A stretch of 41,920 bases of DNA from Alphaproteobacteria bacterium (lineage in GTDB: Bacteria > Pseudomonadota > Alphaproteobacteria > Caulobacterales > Aquidulcibacteraceae). Of the stretch, positions 19,523 through 27,947 are shown piece by piece (the stretch's first letter is position 1; each line of letters opens with the position of its first letter). The position numbers and the translations under genes were made by a program. The notes beneath the pieces are model-generated. The model worked only from the letters and a program-made list of their open reading frames with translations, was not told the origin of the DNA and searched no databases. Where the stretch lies: NCBI GenBank assembly GCA_026400735.1, contig JAPLOL010000162.1:1-41920 (forward strand), read 5' to 3'.

Positions 19523-21235
19523 ATGACGGAAGCTGGCAAGCCAAAAGGGCCTGACGCAGAGGCGTTGTGGGCGGTAGCGCAAGGGGGCGGACCGGGTGCG
19601 GCGTTAGCCGCCAGGCGGGCCGCTGCGCTGTGGGAACAATCAGCGCCGGGCCGAGCGCGCCAAGCGCTAGCGCTGGCGGTCCAGTTGGCGCCGCTCGATC
19701 CGGCGCCGCGGCTAGGTTTGGCCCGGCTGGCGGCCGAGGCTGGCGACCTCGCGGCGGCCAAGGCAGAAGCCACCGCCGTACTCACCAGTGATGCTGCACC
19801 TGCTGCCAAGGCTCGGGCAGCCTACCTGCTAGGCGACACAGCACGCGCCGAGGGCGCCATGGCGGAAGCGCGAAACGCCTACGCGCAGACGCTGAAGCTG
19901 GCCGACGCCGCGCTCAACGTGGATCGCAGCGATCCTCACGCGGCCCGCTGGTACGCGCGCGCGCGCGGCCGGCTTGCAGAGATCGACGCGAGTGTTGGTG
20001 ATTTCGCACGCGCCAAATCTGGCTCGGAAGGCGCGCTAACGATGTTGCGCGCCGCGGCAGCTCAACTTGGCGAAACGCCTGAAATCGCCGCCGACATTGC
20101 CGATGCGGAATTGCGCTTAGGCGCACTCGAACTCGACGCAAACCAACCCGCTTCGGCACGCAGGCGTATTCGCGAAGCGATCGGTCGATACGAGGCGCTG
20201 AGTGCGACAGAACCAACCGAGCCGCATTGGCGCGCGGTGTTGTCCGACGCGTGGGCGCTTGCGGCTGAAGCGGACTACGCGCGCGGCGATCCCGATGCAG
20301 CGCGCGATGCAATGGATAAATCTCTGCAGGTGCGACTGCGGCTGGCGGCGAAAGATCCGCGCGAAAGCTGGGCGCTTGCCGGCACATGGCGGGTGCGCGC
20401 GGCACTGCGCGCAGCGCTTGGCGACAATGCCGCCGCATCTGACTCGATGGCCCAAGCGCGCGCGCTGGCCGAACAATTGTGCGCACCCGATCGCCTTGCA
20501 CAGGAACCCGCCCGCTTCCTGGTGCACACTCTGCTGGATCAAGCAGATCATGCATTGCGCGCGGGCGAACTCCATGTCGCGCGCGAAGCCGCCAATGAGG
20601 CGCGCGCGCGCGCTGAACGGTTTGCGTCGATGAAGGACACGACGCCCGCCTGGTTAGCCGACGCCTCGGCATGCTGGGATCGCATGGGCGAGATCGCGCG
20701 CATCGCGCGCACACCCTCGCAAGACGCTTTCGCGCGCGCGACCGAGATGCGCCGCATGGCGCGCGATCGCGCACCTGATGATTTGCGACATGCGCGCGGG
20801 CTGGCGGCGGCGCTGGTGAAGCAAGGCGATGCAGCGCTGGAAAACAATGAAAACGCGACTGCGCGCGCTGCGTTCAGCGAAAGCGCGATAATCCGCGTAA
20901 AGCTTATGGAGAACGCGCCGAATGATCGCGTGGCGGCGCACGCTCTTGCGGTTGCACTCGAACGATTGGGCCTGGCCGCGAAAGCGATGGGCGATCTCGC
21001 CGCTGCGCGCGCGGCCTGGGAAGATGAACTCTCGCTCGCTTTCCGCCTTTTCGAGGCAGACGATATCGAGGGCATGCGCTTTTGCGCCATCGTCGAAAGC
21101 CATCTTGCCGGCACGGGCGGTCCAGGTGCGGAATCTCATCGGCGCGCCGCGCTGGAGCGCTTCGACGATCTCGCGCGCGGCGGCGCTTTGACCGATCGCG
21201 AGGCGGCGTTGCGCAAAAAGCTCTGGGGCGGCTAG
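19523..21235 (+). CDS. TPR-repeat protein
   Basis: A 570-aa Ala-rich (over 20 percent) protein built of repeated helical hairpins of TPR type, for example ARQALALAVQLAPLDPAPRLGLARLAAEAGDLAAAKAEA, KARAAYLLGDTARAEGAMAEARNAYAQTLKLAD and ALERLGLAAKAMGDLAAARAAWEDEL. No signal peptide, membrane helix or catalytic motif. TPR proteins are usually scaffolds; partner unknown. The gene sits on the strand opposite to ftsZ and lpxC, between them, 26 nt upstream of a secreted-protein gene with which it probably forms an operon. Confidence 0.78.
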   Translation: MTEAGKPKGPDAEALWAVAQGGGPGAALAARRAAALWEQSAPGRARQALALAVQLAPLDPAPRLGLARLAAEAGDLAAAKAEATAVLTSDAAPAAKARAAYLLGDTARAEGAMAEARNAYAQTLKLADAALNVDRSDPHAARWYARARGRLAEIDASVGDFARAKSGSEGALTMLRAAAAQLGETPEIAADIADAELRLGALELDANQPASARRRIREAIGRYEALSATEPTEPHWRAVLSDAWALAAEADYARGDPDAARDAMDKSLQVRLRLAAKDPRESWALAGTWRVRAALRAALGDNAAASDSMAQARALAEQLCAPDRLAQEPARFLVHTLLDQADHALRAGELHVAREAANEARARAERFASMKDTTPAWLADASACWDRMGEIARIARTPSQDAFARATEMRRMARDRAPDDLRHARGLAAALVKQGDAALENNENATARAAFSESAIIRVKLMENAPNDRVAAHALAVALERLGLAAKAMGDLAAARAAWEDELSLAFRLFEADDIEGMRFCAIVESHLAGTGGPGAESHRRAALERFDDLARGGALTDREAALRKKLWGG

Positions 21236-21261
21236 GCTCCGCGCAACACTTGGAGAGCGCT

Positions 21262-21858
21262 ATGAGAGCTTTGTGCCTTAGCATTGCAGCGACGCTCGTC
21301 TTCGGCGGCTCGGCGGCGGCGCAGACCGAAGATCGGTGCGCCTTCGATCTCGGCGCGATGATGTCGATGGACTTCGCTACGTTCGACAGCACGCTTGATA
21401 GCGGCTGGCGTATGGTTGGCGACCGGCCCGGGTGCGAAGCGATCGCTGCTGATCTGCTCGCACAATATCGCACCGACAAGATCGACGAGCAGCGCCGCAG
21501 TTTGATGCACCACGAAGCGCAGTTGCGCGCGGCATCCGGGCAAACGGATGCGGCCATCGCCCTGATCGAACAAGTCCGAAGCATGCAGTCGGCGCCTGAG
21601 ATGATCGCGTACCATGACGCAGAGATTGCGTTTCTGCGCGGCGATCTGCCCGCGCTGAACGCCGCGAGAGACCGACTCCTCGCCGTGCCGGAGCCAGAAT
21701 ACTTTACGCGATCGATCGCGCGCTTCCGCGAGCGCTATCCGGACCAACCACCGCCGGTCTGGCCTCTGAACATCGAAACCGTGAATGGGTTCGTGGCGTG
21801 CTTCGGCCGCCCGTACATGGAAGCTTACAACGCGCCGTGCCGCCGGAGCGGGAACTAG
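21262..21858 (+). CDS. Secreted protein of unknown function
   Basis: A 198-aa protein with a clear signal peptide ([21 protein letters not shown], cleavage after about residue 21). The mature part is mostly helical and has a TPR-like central segment ([46 protein letters not shown]). Cys residues occur near both ends (RCAF, RPGCEA, VACFGRP, APCRR), possible disulfides. ATG 21262 has GGAGAG upstream. I recognise no family. The stop overlaps the ftsZ stop by 4 nt (CTAG), so its transcript would run antisense into ftsZ. Confidence 0.75.
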   Translation: MRALCLSIAATLVFGGSAAAQTEDRCAFDLGAMMSMDFATFDSTLDSGWRMVGDRPGCEAIAADLLAQYRTDKIDEQRRSLMHHEAQLRAASGQTDAAIALIEQVRSMQSAPEMIAYHDAEIAFLRGDLPALNAARDRLLAVPEPEYFTRSIARFRERYPDQPPPVWPLNIETVNGFVACFGRPYMEAYNAPCRRSGN

Positions 21859-23225
21859 CGCGGGTTCATTTGACGACGGAGGAAGGCTGGGATTTCCAGT
21901 TCTTCGTCGAGCGAGGGATCGCGCTGAGCGTCGTCTTGCGCGCGGCGCGGCTCGGGATCGGGCGCATCGAGATTGAACTCACGCGGTTCGTCGTCGCGCG
22001 ACGCGTCCGGCTTCTTCCAGCCGAACATGCTGAAGCCACCGCCGCTGCTTTTCGCAGCAGGTTGCTGCGGCGCTGGGCGGCGATCTTGTTCGATGTCGTC
22101 GTTGGCGAAGCTTGGGCGCGGCTCGTCGTACGCCGGTTCGCGCATCGGACGCGGCGGCGGATCGCGCTGGATCTCAGCACGCGGCGGCACAACTGGGCGG
22201 CGCGGTGTGGTTTCGGCAGCGCGGCGCGCAGGCTCAACCACGGTGTTCTGCGTGATGATGGCTTCGTCATCGATGCCAGTGGCTACCACCGACACGCGGA
22301 TCCGACCCTCAAGCGTTTCGTCGAACGTTGAGCCCAAAATGATATTGGCATTGGCGTCGACTTCGGCGCGGATCTCGTTCGCGGCTTGGTCAACTTCGTA
22401 CAACGTCATGTCGAAGCCGCCGGTGATGTTGATCAGCACCCCCTTGGCGCCGCGCATCGACACTATGTCCAAGAGCGGATTCGCCATGGCGCCGTGCGCC
22501 GCGTCGAGCGCGCGGTTTGGGCCTTGGGCTTCGCCCGTGCCCATCATCGCGGTGCCCATCTCGGCCATCACGGTGCGAACGTCAGCGAAGTCGAGATTGA
22601 TCAGGCCAGGCATCACCATGAGATCGGTGACGCCGCGGACGCCCGAGTAAAGCACCTGGTCCGCCAGCTGGAACGCCTCGGCGAACGTCGTGCGCTCGTT
22701 GGCGACGCGGAATAGGTTCTGGTTCGGAATGACGATCAGCGTGTCGACATGCTTGCGCAGTTCCTGCACGCCGGCTTCCGCGAGCTGCATGCGGCGCTGA
22801 CCTTCGAAGTGGAATGGCTTAGTGACGACCGCGATCGTCAGGATACCGCGCTCACGCGCCGTGCGCGCGATAACAGGCGCTGCGCCCGTGCCCGTACCAC
22901 CGCCCATACCGGCGGCAACGAACACCATGTGCGCGCCTTCGAGGAACTCGATGATCTCTGGCTGGCTCTCTTGCGCTGCCGCCTGCCCCACTTCCGGGCG
23001 AGCGCCTGCGCCGAGGCCTTCGGTAATGGAGTGCCCGAGCTGGATGCGGTTCGGTGTGCGGGCGCGCGTCAGCGCCTGCGCGTCGGTATTGGCGACCACG
23101 AACTCAACACCCTGCAATTGGGCGTCCATCATATTGTTCACGGCGTTGCCGCCGGCGCCGCCAACTCCGAACACCACGATACGTGGTTTCAAGTCGTGAA
23201 TGGTCGGCGCGCTGTACTGACTCAT
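21855..23225 (-). CDS. ftsZ: Cell division protein FtsZ
   Basis: A 456-aa tubulin-like GTPase that forms the division ring. It has [12 protein letters not shown] (about 21-33), the GTP-binding GGGTGTG (108-114), and DFADVRTVM with the T7-loop region. A long Pro/Arg/Asp-rich linker (about 325-430) contains [13 protein letters not shown], and the conserved C-terminal peptide [12 protein letters not shown] binds FtsA and other partners. The ATG at 23225 has GGAGCGGG upstream and starts MSQYSAPTI; the frame is open further upstream. A CtrA-type site lies 69-83 nt before the start. Separated from ftsA by a lipoprotein gene. Confidence 0.98.
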   Translation of the reverse strand: MSQYSAPTIHDLKPRIVVFGVGGAGGNAVNNMMDAQLQGVEFVVANTDAQALTRARTPNRIQLGHSITEGLGAGARPEVGQAAAQESQPEIIEFLEGAHMVFVAAGMGGGTGTGAAPVIARTARERGILTIAVVTKPFHFEGQRRMQLAEAGVQELRKHVDTLIVIPNQNLFRVANERTTFAEAFQLADQVLYSGVRGVTDLMVMPGLINLDFADVRTVMAEMGTAMMGTGEAQGPNRALDAAHGAMANPLLDIVSMRGAKGVLINITGGFDMTLYEVDQAANEIRAEVDANANIILGSTFDETLEGRIRVSVVATGIDDEAIITQNTVVEPARRAAETTPRRPVVPPRAEIQRDPPPRPMREPAYDEPRPSFANDDIEQDRRPAPQQPAAKSSGGGFSMFGWKKPDASRDDEPREFNLDAPDPEPRRAQDDAQRDPSLDEELEIPAFLRRQMNPR

Positions 23226-23293
23226 TACCCGCTCCAGGGACGATCGAGTCTCACGATTCGCCCACGCTCGCACTGCACCGTCCGCGACGGCGT

Positions 23294-23308
23294 TTAAGCC
23301 TTCGTTAA
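23294..23308. promoter_or_regulatory. CtrA-type binding site upstream of ftsZ
   Basis: TTAAGCCTTCGTTAA is a perfect TTAA-N7-TTAA, the full CtrA recognition pattern, in the 163-bp gap upstream of ftsZ. In Caulobacter CtrA represses ftsZ in swarmer cells. Occupancy here is inferred from motif and place only. Confidence 0.6.
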
Positions 23309-23388
23309 GTGTTGGAAATCGAGGCGGCGCTTTTGCGGCGCCGCCGGGGCCAAACGCATGCCGGGCCTGGGGAAAACGACGCAATTAG

Positions 23389-23715
23389 CTAGACGGGCGC
23401 GTGCGCCAGACACGCAGTCGACACCTGCTGCAGATCTGTTGCGCTGATCTCACTGAAAGCCGCGACGCTGCCAGCGAAATATTCAGCGAGCTCATCTGCG
23501 TTGTACTTCTGCGCAGCAAGGGAACCCCAGGCGGCGGCCGCGCCATCAAGCGCGGCGGCGTCACCGGGAACTCGGCCTTCGTGAACCGCGGCGCTTTGCA
23601 GCGAGAGGTAGGCCATACAGGCGACCGCGTCAGCGTCCTTGGACTGTCCTTCGCCGCAGGCGCCGATAGCAACCACCGACAAGGCCAAGCCGGCCAAAGC
23701 AAACGCGACGCGCAT
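23389..23715 (-). CDS. Small lipoprotein between ftsA and ftsZ
   Basis: A 108-aa protein with a lipoprotein signal (MRVAFALAGLALSVVAIGAC, Cys20 as likely lipidation site) and a helical mature domain (DADAVACMAYLSLQSAAVHEGRV, ADELAEYFAGSVAAFSEI) with two further Cys. GGAGGGAAAC precedes the ATG. No family recognised. It lies 68 nt after ftsA and 163 nt before ftsZ on the same strand, so it splits the usual ftsA-ftsZ pair and probably belongs to the ftsQA transcript. A role in division or the envelope is suggested by position only. Confidence 0.75.
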   Translation of the reverse strand: MRVAFALAGLALSVVAIGACGEGQSKDADAVACMAYLSLQSAAVHEGRVPGDAAALDGAAAAWGSLAAQKYNADELAEYFAGSVAAFSEISATDLQQVSTACLAHAPV

Positions 23716-23783
23716 GTTTCCCTCCTCCGAGACTTCAGAGGCTAGGAAGAGATCGCGTTAGAATTGCAGCAGAGATGCGCCGG

Positions 23784-25124
23784 TTAGAAGTTTTCGCGCA
23801 GCCAATTCCACATACCGTGCACGGCGTTTCGCATAGATGCGCCGAGGTGCGCGAGTGACGGTTGGAAATCGCCGTCAATGGCTTCGATGTCGCCGCCGTC
23901 GAGACGATGGCGCAGAAGGCCCGCCGCAACGGCGTAAGCAGGGCCAGCTTCGCCGTGGTCGAAACCGCAAAGCTCGAGCGGACGCCCAACGCGCACCGGC
24001 ATGCCAAGCGCTTCCGCCGCGAGTTCGCGCACGCCCGGGATGAGTGCGCCGCCGCCAACGATGACCGCGCGACGCGGGCCTTCGCCACCGGACAAACCGG
24101 CGCGCGCGAGACGGTCGCGCACTGCGAGCAGCATTTCATAGACGCGCGGGCTCAGCGTATCGGAGATGACGCCGCGCAGCGTCGTTGCGGCTTCGAGACG
24201 GCCGTCCATGCCGAGTTTCGGCGCAGCGACTGCTTCGCGCGGATCGCAGGCATTGCCGACGGCGCCAAAGTGCAGCTTCACGCGCTCAGCGGCCGCGAAC
24301 GTGGTTTGCAGCTTCATGGCGAGGTCGCGCGTCAGGCGCACGCCGCCAGAGGACATGGTTTCGCAGTGGACGAGCGCATCGTCCGCATAGACCGCCATGC
24401 CAATGGCGCCCGCGCCGAGATCGATCAGCAGCGCGCCCTCTTCACGTTCTTCCGGCGTCAGCGCCGAAAGCGCGGCCGCTTGCGGACCGGCAATAATATC
24501 TTCGACTTCTGCGCCAGCTTCGCGAATGCAGGCCTTCAGCGCATTCATAGCTTCGGTCGGCGCGGTGACGACGCAGGCTTCGACGGCCAACATCTTACCC
24601 GGCATGCCGAGCGGATCGGGAATGCCCTCGCCGTCGTCGATCATATAGCGCAACGGTTCGACGTGAATGAACGAGCGTTGCGGCGCCGGAGCGGCCTTCA
24701 TCGCTTCGTCGATTGCGTTTTCGATATCGCGGTGAGAGATCGCAGCGCCTTTGACGCGCGCGGCGCCACGGACGATTTGCGAGCTCAGACCAGGGCCTGA
24801 ATACGAAGCGACGACACGGCCGATCGGCGCGCCGGCCATGGCGGCAGCTTCGTTGATGGCGACTTCGATGGCGCGGGCGCAAGCGTCAAAGTCGGCCGGC
24901 TTGCCGCTGGCGATCGCGGGCGCGGTTTGATGGCCGACACCGAGCACGCGCAGCGGACGCTCCGGGTGCATGTCGAGCACTGGATCGCGGCGCGAGGCTA
25001 AGCACACGGTTTTCGAAACACCGACATCGAGCGAAGCAACGAGTGGCGCCAGTGGAGCGCCAGCATCTTGCCGTCCTTCTTGTTCTGCCGTCTGGAAGCC
25101 GGCGGTCCGACGTTGGGCGGCCAT
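23784..25124 (-). CDS. ftsA: Cell division protein FtsA
   Basis: A 446-aa actin-like ATPase that tethers FtsZ to the membrane. It has the phosphate 1 motif SLDVGVSKT (about 31-39), phosphate 2 LLIDLGAGAIGMAVY, adenosine motif VIVGGGALIPGV, an SHDS/SHRDIENAI-type 1C domain and the C-terminal amphipathic anchor ending MWNWLRENF. The ATG overlaps the ftsQ stop by one base (TAATG), so ftsQ and ftsA are coupled. An N-terminal extension of about 28 residues precedes the actin fold. Confidence 0.96.
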   Translation of the reverse strand: MAAQRRTAGFQTAEQEGRQDAGAPLAPLVASLDVGVSKTVCLASRRDPVLDMHPERPLRVLGVGHQTAPAIASGKPADFDACARAIEVAINEAAAMAGAPIGRVVASYSGPGLSSQIVRGAARVKGAAISHRDIENAIDEAMKAAPAPQRSFIHVEPLRYMIDDGEGIPDPLGMPGKMLAVEACVVTAPTEAMNALKACIREAGAEVEDIIAGPQAAALSALTPEEREEGALLIDLGAGAIGMAVYADDALVHCETMSSGGVRLTRDLAMKLQTTFAAAERVKLHFGAVGNACDPREAVAAPKLGMDGRLEAATTLRGVISDTLSPRVYEMLLAVRDRLARAGLSGGEGPRRAVIVGGGALIPGVRELAAEALGMPVRVGRPLELCGFDHGEAGPAYAVAAGLLRHRLDGGDIEAIDGDFQPSLAHLGASMRNAVHGMWNWLRENF

Positions 25125-26092
25125 TATACGCCCCCCAACAGCGGGCCGCCTTCAAGGGCGGGATGGACACGAACGGCCAGACGACCAGGCGCGCGCATAT
25201 CGAGGCGCGTCACCGGACGATCCAGCAAACCGTATTGCTGATGCAGACGTTGCAATTGCGTGAGCGCTTCGAGCGAGCCCTCTTCCGGCAACGCGACGAC
25301 AGCGCCCGAAGTCAGATGCAAATCCCACCGGCGATCGCCGATGCGGACAAGTTCAGCGGTGCGTTCGCGAATGTCGGGCATGCCTTCCAGCGCGGCCAGG
25401 ATCGGCGGCGCGGCTGGGCCAGCGCCGTGGCCGACAACACGCAGCAGATTGGCATGATCCTCAACGCGCTCGGTGAGTAAACGCTCGCCGTTCGCGTCGA
25501 TAACAGCGCTCTGGCGGTTCTCGTCCAACCACACAGCATATTCTTGGCGACGCTGAACTTCGACCAGCAACGATGACGGCCACAAGCGGCGCACACGCGC
25601 GTTCGCTACCCAATCGAGACTTTCGACACGCGCTTTCACGTCCTGCGGATCAAGCGCGAGGATGGAGTGACGGCCTTCCGGCACGATGAGCGAACGCACT
25701 TCCTGTTCGCGCGCTTCGCTGATGTCGGGCGAACCGGGTAGCTGCGCGACTTGGATTTCTTCAATCTGGAAGCCGGCGTTGGCGACGGTCGCATCCGCAG
25801 AACGAGCGAACGCTTCGCTTGCATCGAACAGCGAAGAGCCCAGCCACGCAGCCCCAGCGACGGCGATGCCGAGAAACAGCACACCGCCCGTCAGCGCCAT
25901 TGCCAAGCTTTTGCCGGTCACCTGAACGTCATCGCCGTTCAGACCGCCGGAGAGTTTGATGCGCGCGAGGCGCGGCATGGATTCATAAGCAGGCACAGCC
26001 TGTTGCCGGCGGCGCTTGCCGCGCGGCGGCGGCTCTTGCCCGCGTCCGCCACCTTTTCCGCCGCCAGGGCGACGTGCTCTCACCGCGGCCAT
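25124..26092 (-). CDS. ftsQ: Cell division protein FtsQ
   Basis: A 322-aa bitopic divisome protein: a basic Pro/Gly/Arg-rich cytoplasmic N-terminus (about 1-60), one transmembrane helix (about 65-85, [22 protein letters not shown]), a POTRA domain (about 108-180, [18 protein letters not shown] ... [19 protein letters not shown]) and the FtsQ C-terminal domain ([10 protein letters not shown] onward). The start is the ATG at 26092 with GGAGG 7 nt upstream; it overlaps the 3' end of ddlB by 13 nt. Overlaps ftsA by one base. Confidence 0.94.
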   Translation of the reverse strand: MAAVRARRPGGGKGGGRGQEPPPRGKRRRQQAVPAYESMPRLARIKLSGGLNGDDVQVTGKSLAMALTGGVLFLGIAVAGAAWLGSSLFDASEAFARSADATVANAGFQIEEIQVAQLPGSPDISEAREQEVRSLIVPEGRHSILALDPQDVKARVESLDWVANARVRRLWPSSLLVEVQRRQEYAVWLDENRQSAVIDANGERLLTERVEDHANLLRVVGHGAGPAAPPILAALEGMPDIRERTAELVRIGDRRWDLHLTSGAVVALPEEGSLEALTQLQRLHQQYGLLDRPVTRLDMRAPGRLAVRVHPALEGGPLLGGV

Positions 26093-27000
26093 GACGCATC
26101 CTCCAGTATCCACTGGACGAGCTGGTCGTAGGACATGCCGACATGCGCGGCTTGTTCAGGCGTCAGCGAGGTGGGCGTCATGCCTGGCTGCGTGTTCACT
26201 TCGAGCAGCGCGAGGCGATCGGTTTTCGGATCGTAACGGAAGTCGCTGCGCGTCACGCCGCGGCAACCGAGCGCGTGGTGCGCAGCTTCAGCCGCGCGCA
26301 TGCACTGGTCGGCGATGGTCTGCGGGATGGCAGCCGGCACAACATGGCGCGAACCGCCGCTCGAATATTTGGCGTCGAAATCGTACCAGTCGCCGTCGCT
26401 GGTGACGAAAATCTCGGTGACGGCGAGCGCGCCGCGGTCGTGCATGACAGCGACGGTGAGTTCTTTGCCGTCGACAAATTCTTCGACCAGCACTTCTTCG
26501 CCGAACGTCCAGTCCGGATCGAGGAGTTGTTCTGGCGGACGGTTGGCGCCTTCGCGCACGATGAAGATACCGACGCTTGAGCCCTGCGCATTCGGCTTCA
26601 CGACGTATGGCGGCGCCATCGGATGGCCCTTCGCCGCGTCGAGGCGGTTCATCAGCTTGCCGTTCGCGAGCGGCAGACCCGCCTGCGCGAACACAGCTTT
26701 GGATTTGTCCTTATCCATCGCCAGCGATGAGGCGAGCACGCCAGAGTGCGTGTAAGGAAGTTTTAAGTAGTCGAGCACGCCTTGCGTGCGGCCATCTTCG
26801 CCCCACTCGCCGTGCAGCGCATTGAACACCACGTCCACGCGCGCGTCCTGCAGCTCGGCAATCCAGCTTGGGTTCTGCGGATCAATTTCGATAACGTCGT
26901 GCCCGAGCCGGCGGAGCGCATCAGCGCAACCCTTGCCCGAACTGAGGCTCACCGGCCTCTCGGGGCTCAAGCCCCCCAATAGCACCGCCACCCGGGCCAT
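26080..27000 (-). CDS. ddlB: D-alanine--D-alanine ligase
   Basis: A 306-aa ATP-grasp enzyme making the D-Ala-D-Ala dipeptide used by MurF. It has [19 protein letters not shown] and [12 protein letters not shown], then [31 protein letters not shown], the ATP-grasp part [16 protein letters not shown] and the C-terminal metal/ATP block [22 protein letters not shown]. Length normal (about 300 aa). It heads the compact ddlB-ftsQ-ftsA block; a 347-bp region with an AT-rich stretch separates it from the next convincing upstream gene. Confidence 0.96.
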   Translation of the reverse strand: MARVAVLLGGLSPERPVSLSSGKGCADALRRLGHDVIEIDPQNPSWIAELQDARVDVVFNALHGEWGEDGRTQGVLDYLKLPYTHSGVLASSLAMDKDKSKAVFAQAGLPLANGKLMNRLDAAKGHPMAPPYVVKPNAQGSSVGIFIVREGANRPPEQLLDPDWTFGEEVLVEEFVDGKELTVAVMHDRGALAVTEIFVTSDGDWYDFDAKYSSGGSRHVVPAAIPQTIADQCMRAAEAAHHALGCRGVTRSDFRYDPKTDRLALLEVNTQPGMTPTSLTPEQAAHVGMSYDQLVQWILEDASWPR

Positions 27001-27347
27001 GCGCGCGCCTCACCAACCAACCACCACCCCAGCCAAACGCGTTTTCTGCGCTCATTCCGGGAGTGTCATAATGAAACGCCTTTGGGTTAAGGCATGATGA
27101 GGGCGGCGGTGTTAGTTGCTGATTTTTATAGTAAATTTCGGTTCAGACGTATTTCGCTCGCTTAACCACGATTGCCGTTTGGTTGCCGCCTTCAACTACA
27201 CGAGCGCGGTTTCGGCCAATTGAACGCTCCGGAGGCGCTTCTTGTTTGAGCGGGCGGCCTCTGATTTGGGCGCCCTTCCCGGTTTCCACGACAATGAGGG
27301 AACCGGCGCCTTGGCTGCCGGTGCGGCGGCTCCGCACAAAAGCGGGC
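27001..27347. other. 347-bp region upstream of ddlB
   Basis: No strong gene. Bases 27117-27165 are clearly AT-richer than their surroundings and contain TATAAA on the minus strand, a plausible place for a ddlB promoter, though I cannot place a -35. A weak hairpin GCCTT-loop-AAGGC lies at 27078-27093. A 68-codon minus-strand frame (27143-27349) covers the rest and is listed separately. Confidence 0.4.
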
Positions 27348-27349
27348 AT
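27143..27349 (-). CDS. Candidate small basic protein
   Basis: A 68-aa frame whose composition looks protein-like: SLIVVETGKGAQIRGRPL and ARVVEGGNQTAIVVKRAKYV, with balanced Val, Glu, Gly and Lys. The ATG at 27349 shares CATG with the divergent TIR-like start, and AAGGA lies about 11 nt upstream. Against it: third-position GC is only moderate for this genome, no family is recognised, and its upstream region lies inside another gene. If real, it precedes ddlB by 142 bp on the same strand. Confidence 0.33.
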   Translation of the reverse strand: MPAFVRSRRTGSQGAGSLIVVETGKGAQIRGRPLKQEAPPERSIGRNRARVVEGGNQTAIVVKRAKYV

Positions 27350-27947
27350 GACCAAACGGATCCTTATCGCCCATCCACGCGGCGCCGAAGCGCAAGCGCG
27401 AAGCGTCGCCGCTGAATTGCGGTCGCTTGGATACGAGGTCAACGACTACACGCCCGGCGCTAGACGCGCAGGTTCGGACAAGGTCGTCGTGTTGTGGTCG
27501 CGCGCGGCGTGGGGGACGCCCGCGCTCCGGGCGGCGGCGCGAAAGGCGCGCGCAACGGGATCGCTCGTGTGCGTGCGCTTGGACAACGCGCCGCCGCCAG
27601 TGGAGAGCCGGCGCAGTGCACGCCTAGCAAAGGAGGTCGCGTGGCGGCGGTTGTTGAGCACCAAGGCGCGGCCGTTGGCGGCGCCGACCAGCAGCCCCGC
27701 CCGCGCACGCATTCATACAGCTCGCGCCAAGCGCACCGCGCGGCCGGCTCAAACGGTGGGGACAGACATGCGCCTATATTCAGACAGCTCAAGCCGCGCG
27801 TTCGCGATCATTCTGACGCTCTGCTTACTCGGCGCAGGCGCTTTGGGCTTCGCCTACCAACGTTACCCGCAGGTCGCCGCGCCGATCGATAGCGCAGCGA
27901 GCGCGGCCTACGCGCAAGCCAGCGAAATCGCAGCTCTGGCGCCCTAG
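27348..27947 (+). CDS. Degenerate TIR-like membrane protein
   Basis: A 199-aa protein. Residues 1-85 resemble a shortened TIR domain: RILIAHPRGAEAQARSVAAELRSLGYEV for the first strand and helix, then VVVLWSRAAWGTPALRAAARKARATG and VCVRLDNAPPP, comparable to VVLWSEHSTKSQWVREEARMGR and KLDASEPP of the TIR gene at 4493-5425. The segment with WDNEIPPG is missing and the catalytic-Glu helix reads ALRAAAR, without Glu. Residues 86-145 are Arg/Ala/Pro-rich; residues 151-170 form a transmembrane helix (AFAIILTLCLLGAGALGFAY). Codon use is typical of neighbours. Not catalytic by inspection; TIR relationship is inferred from pattern. Its stop overlaps the cystathionine lyase gene by 4 nt. Confidence 0.7.
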   Translation: MTKRILIAHPRGAEAQARSVAAELRSLGYEVNDYTPGARRAGSDKVVVLWSRAAWGTPALRAAARKARATGSLVCVRLDNAPPPVESRRSARLAKEVAWRRLLSTKARPLAAPTSSPARARIHTARAKRTARPAQTVGTDMRLYSDSSSRAFAIILTLCLLGAGALGFAYQRYPQVAAPIDSAASAAYAQASEIAALAP

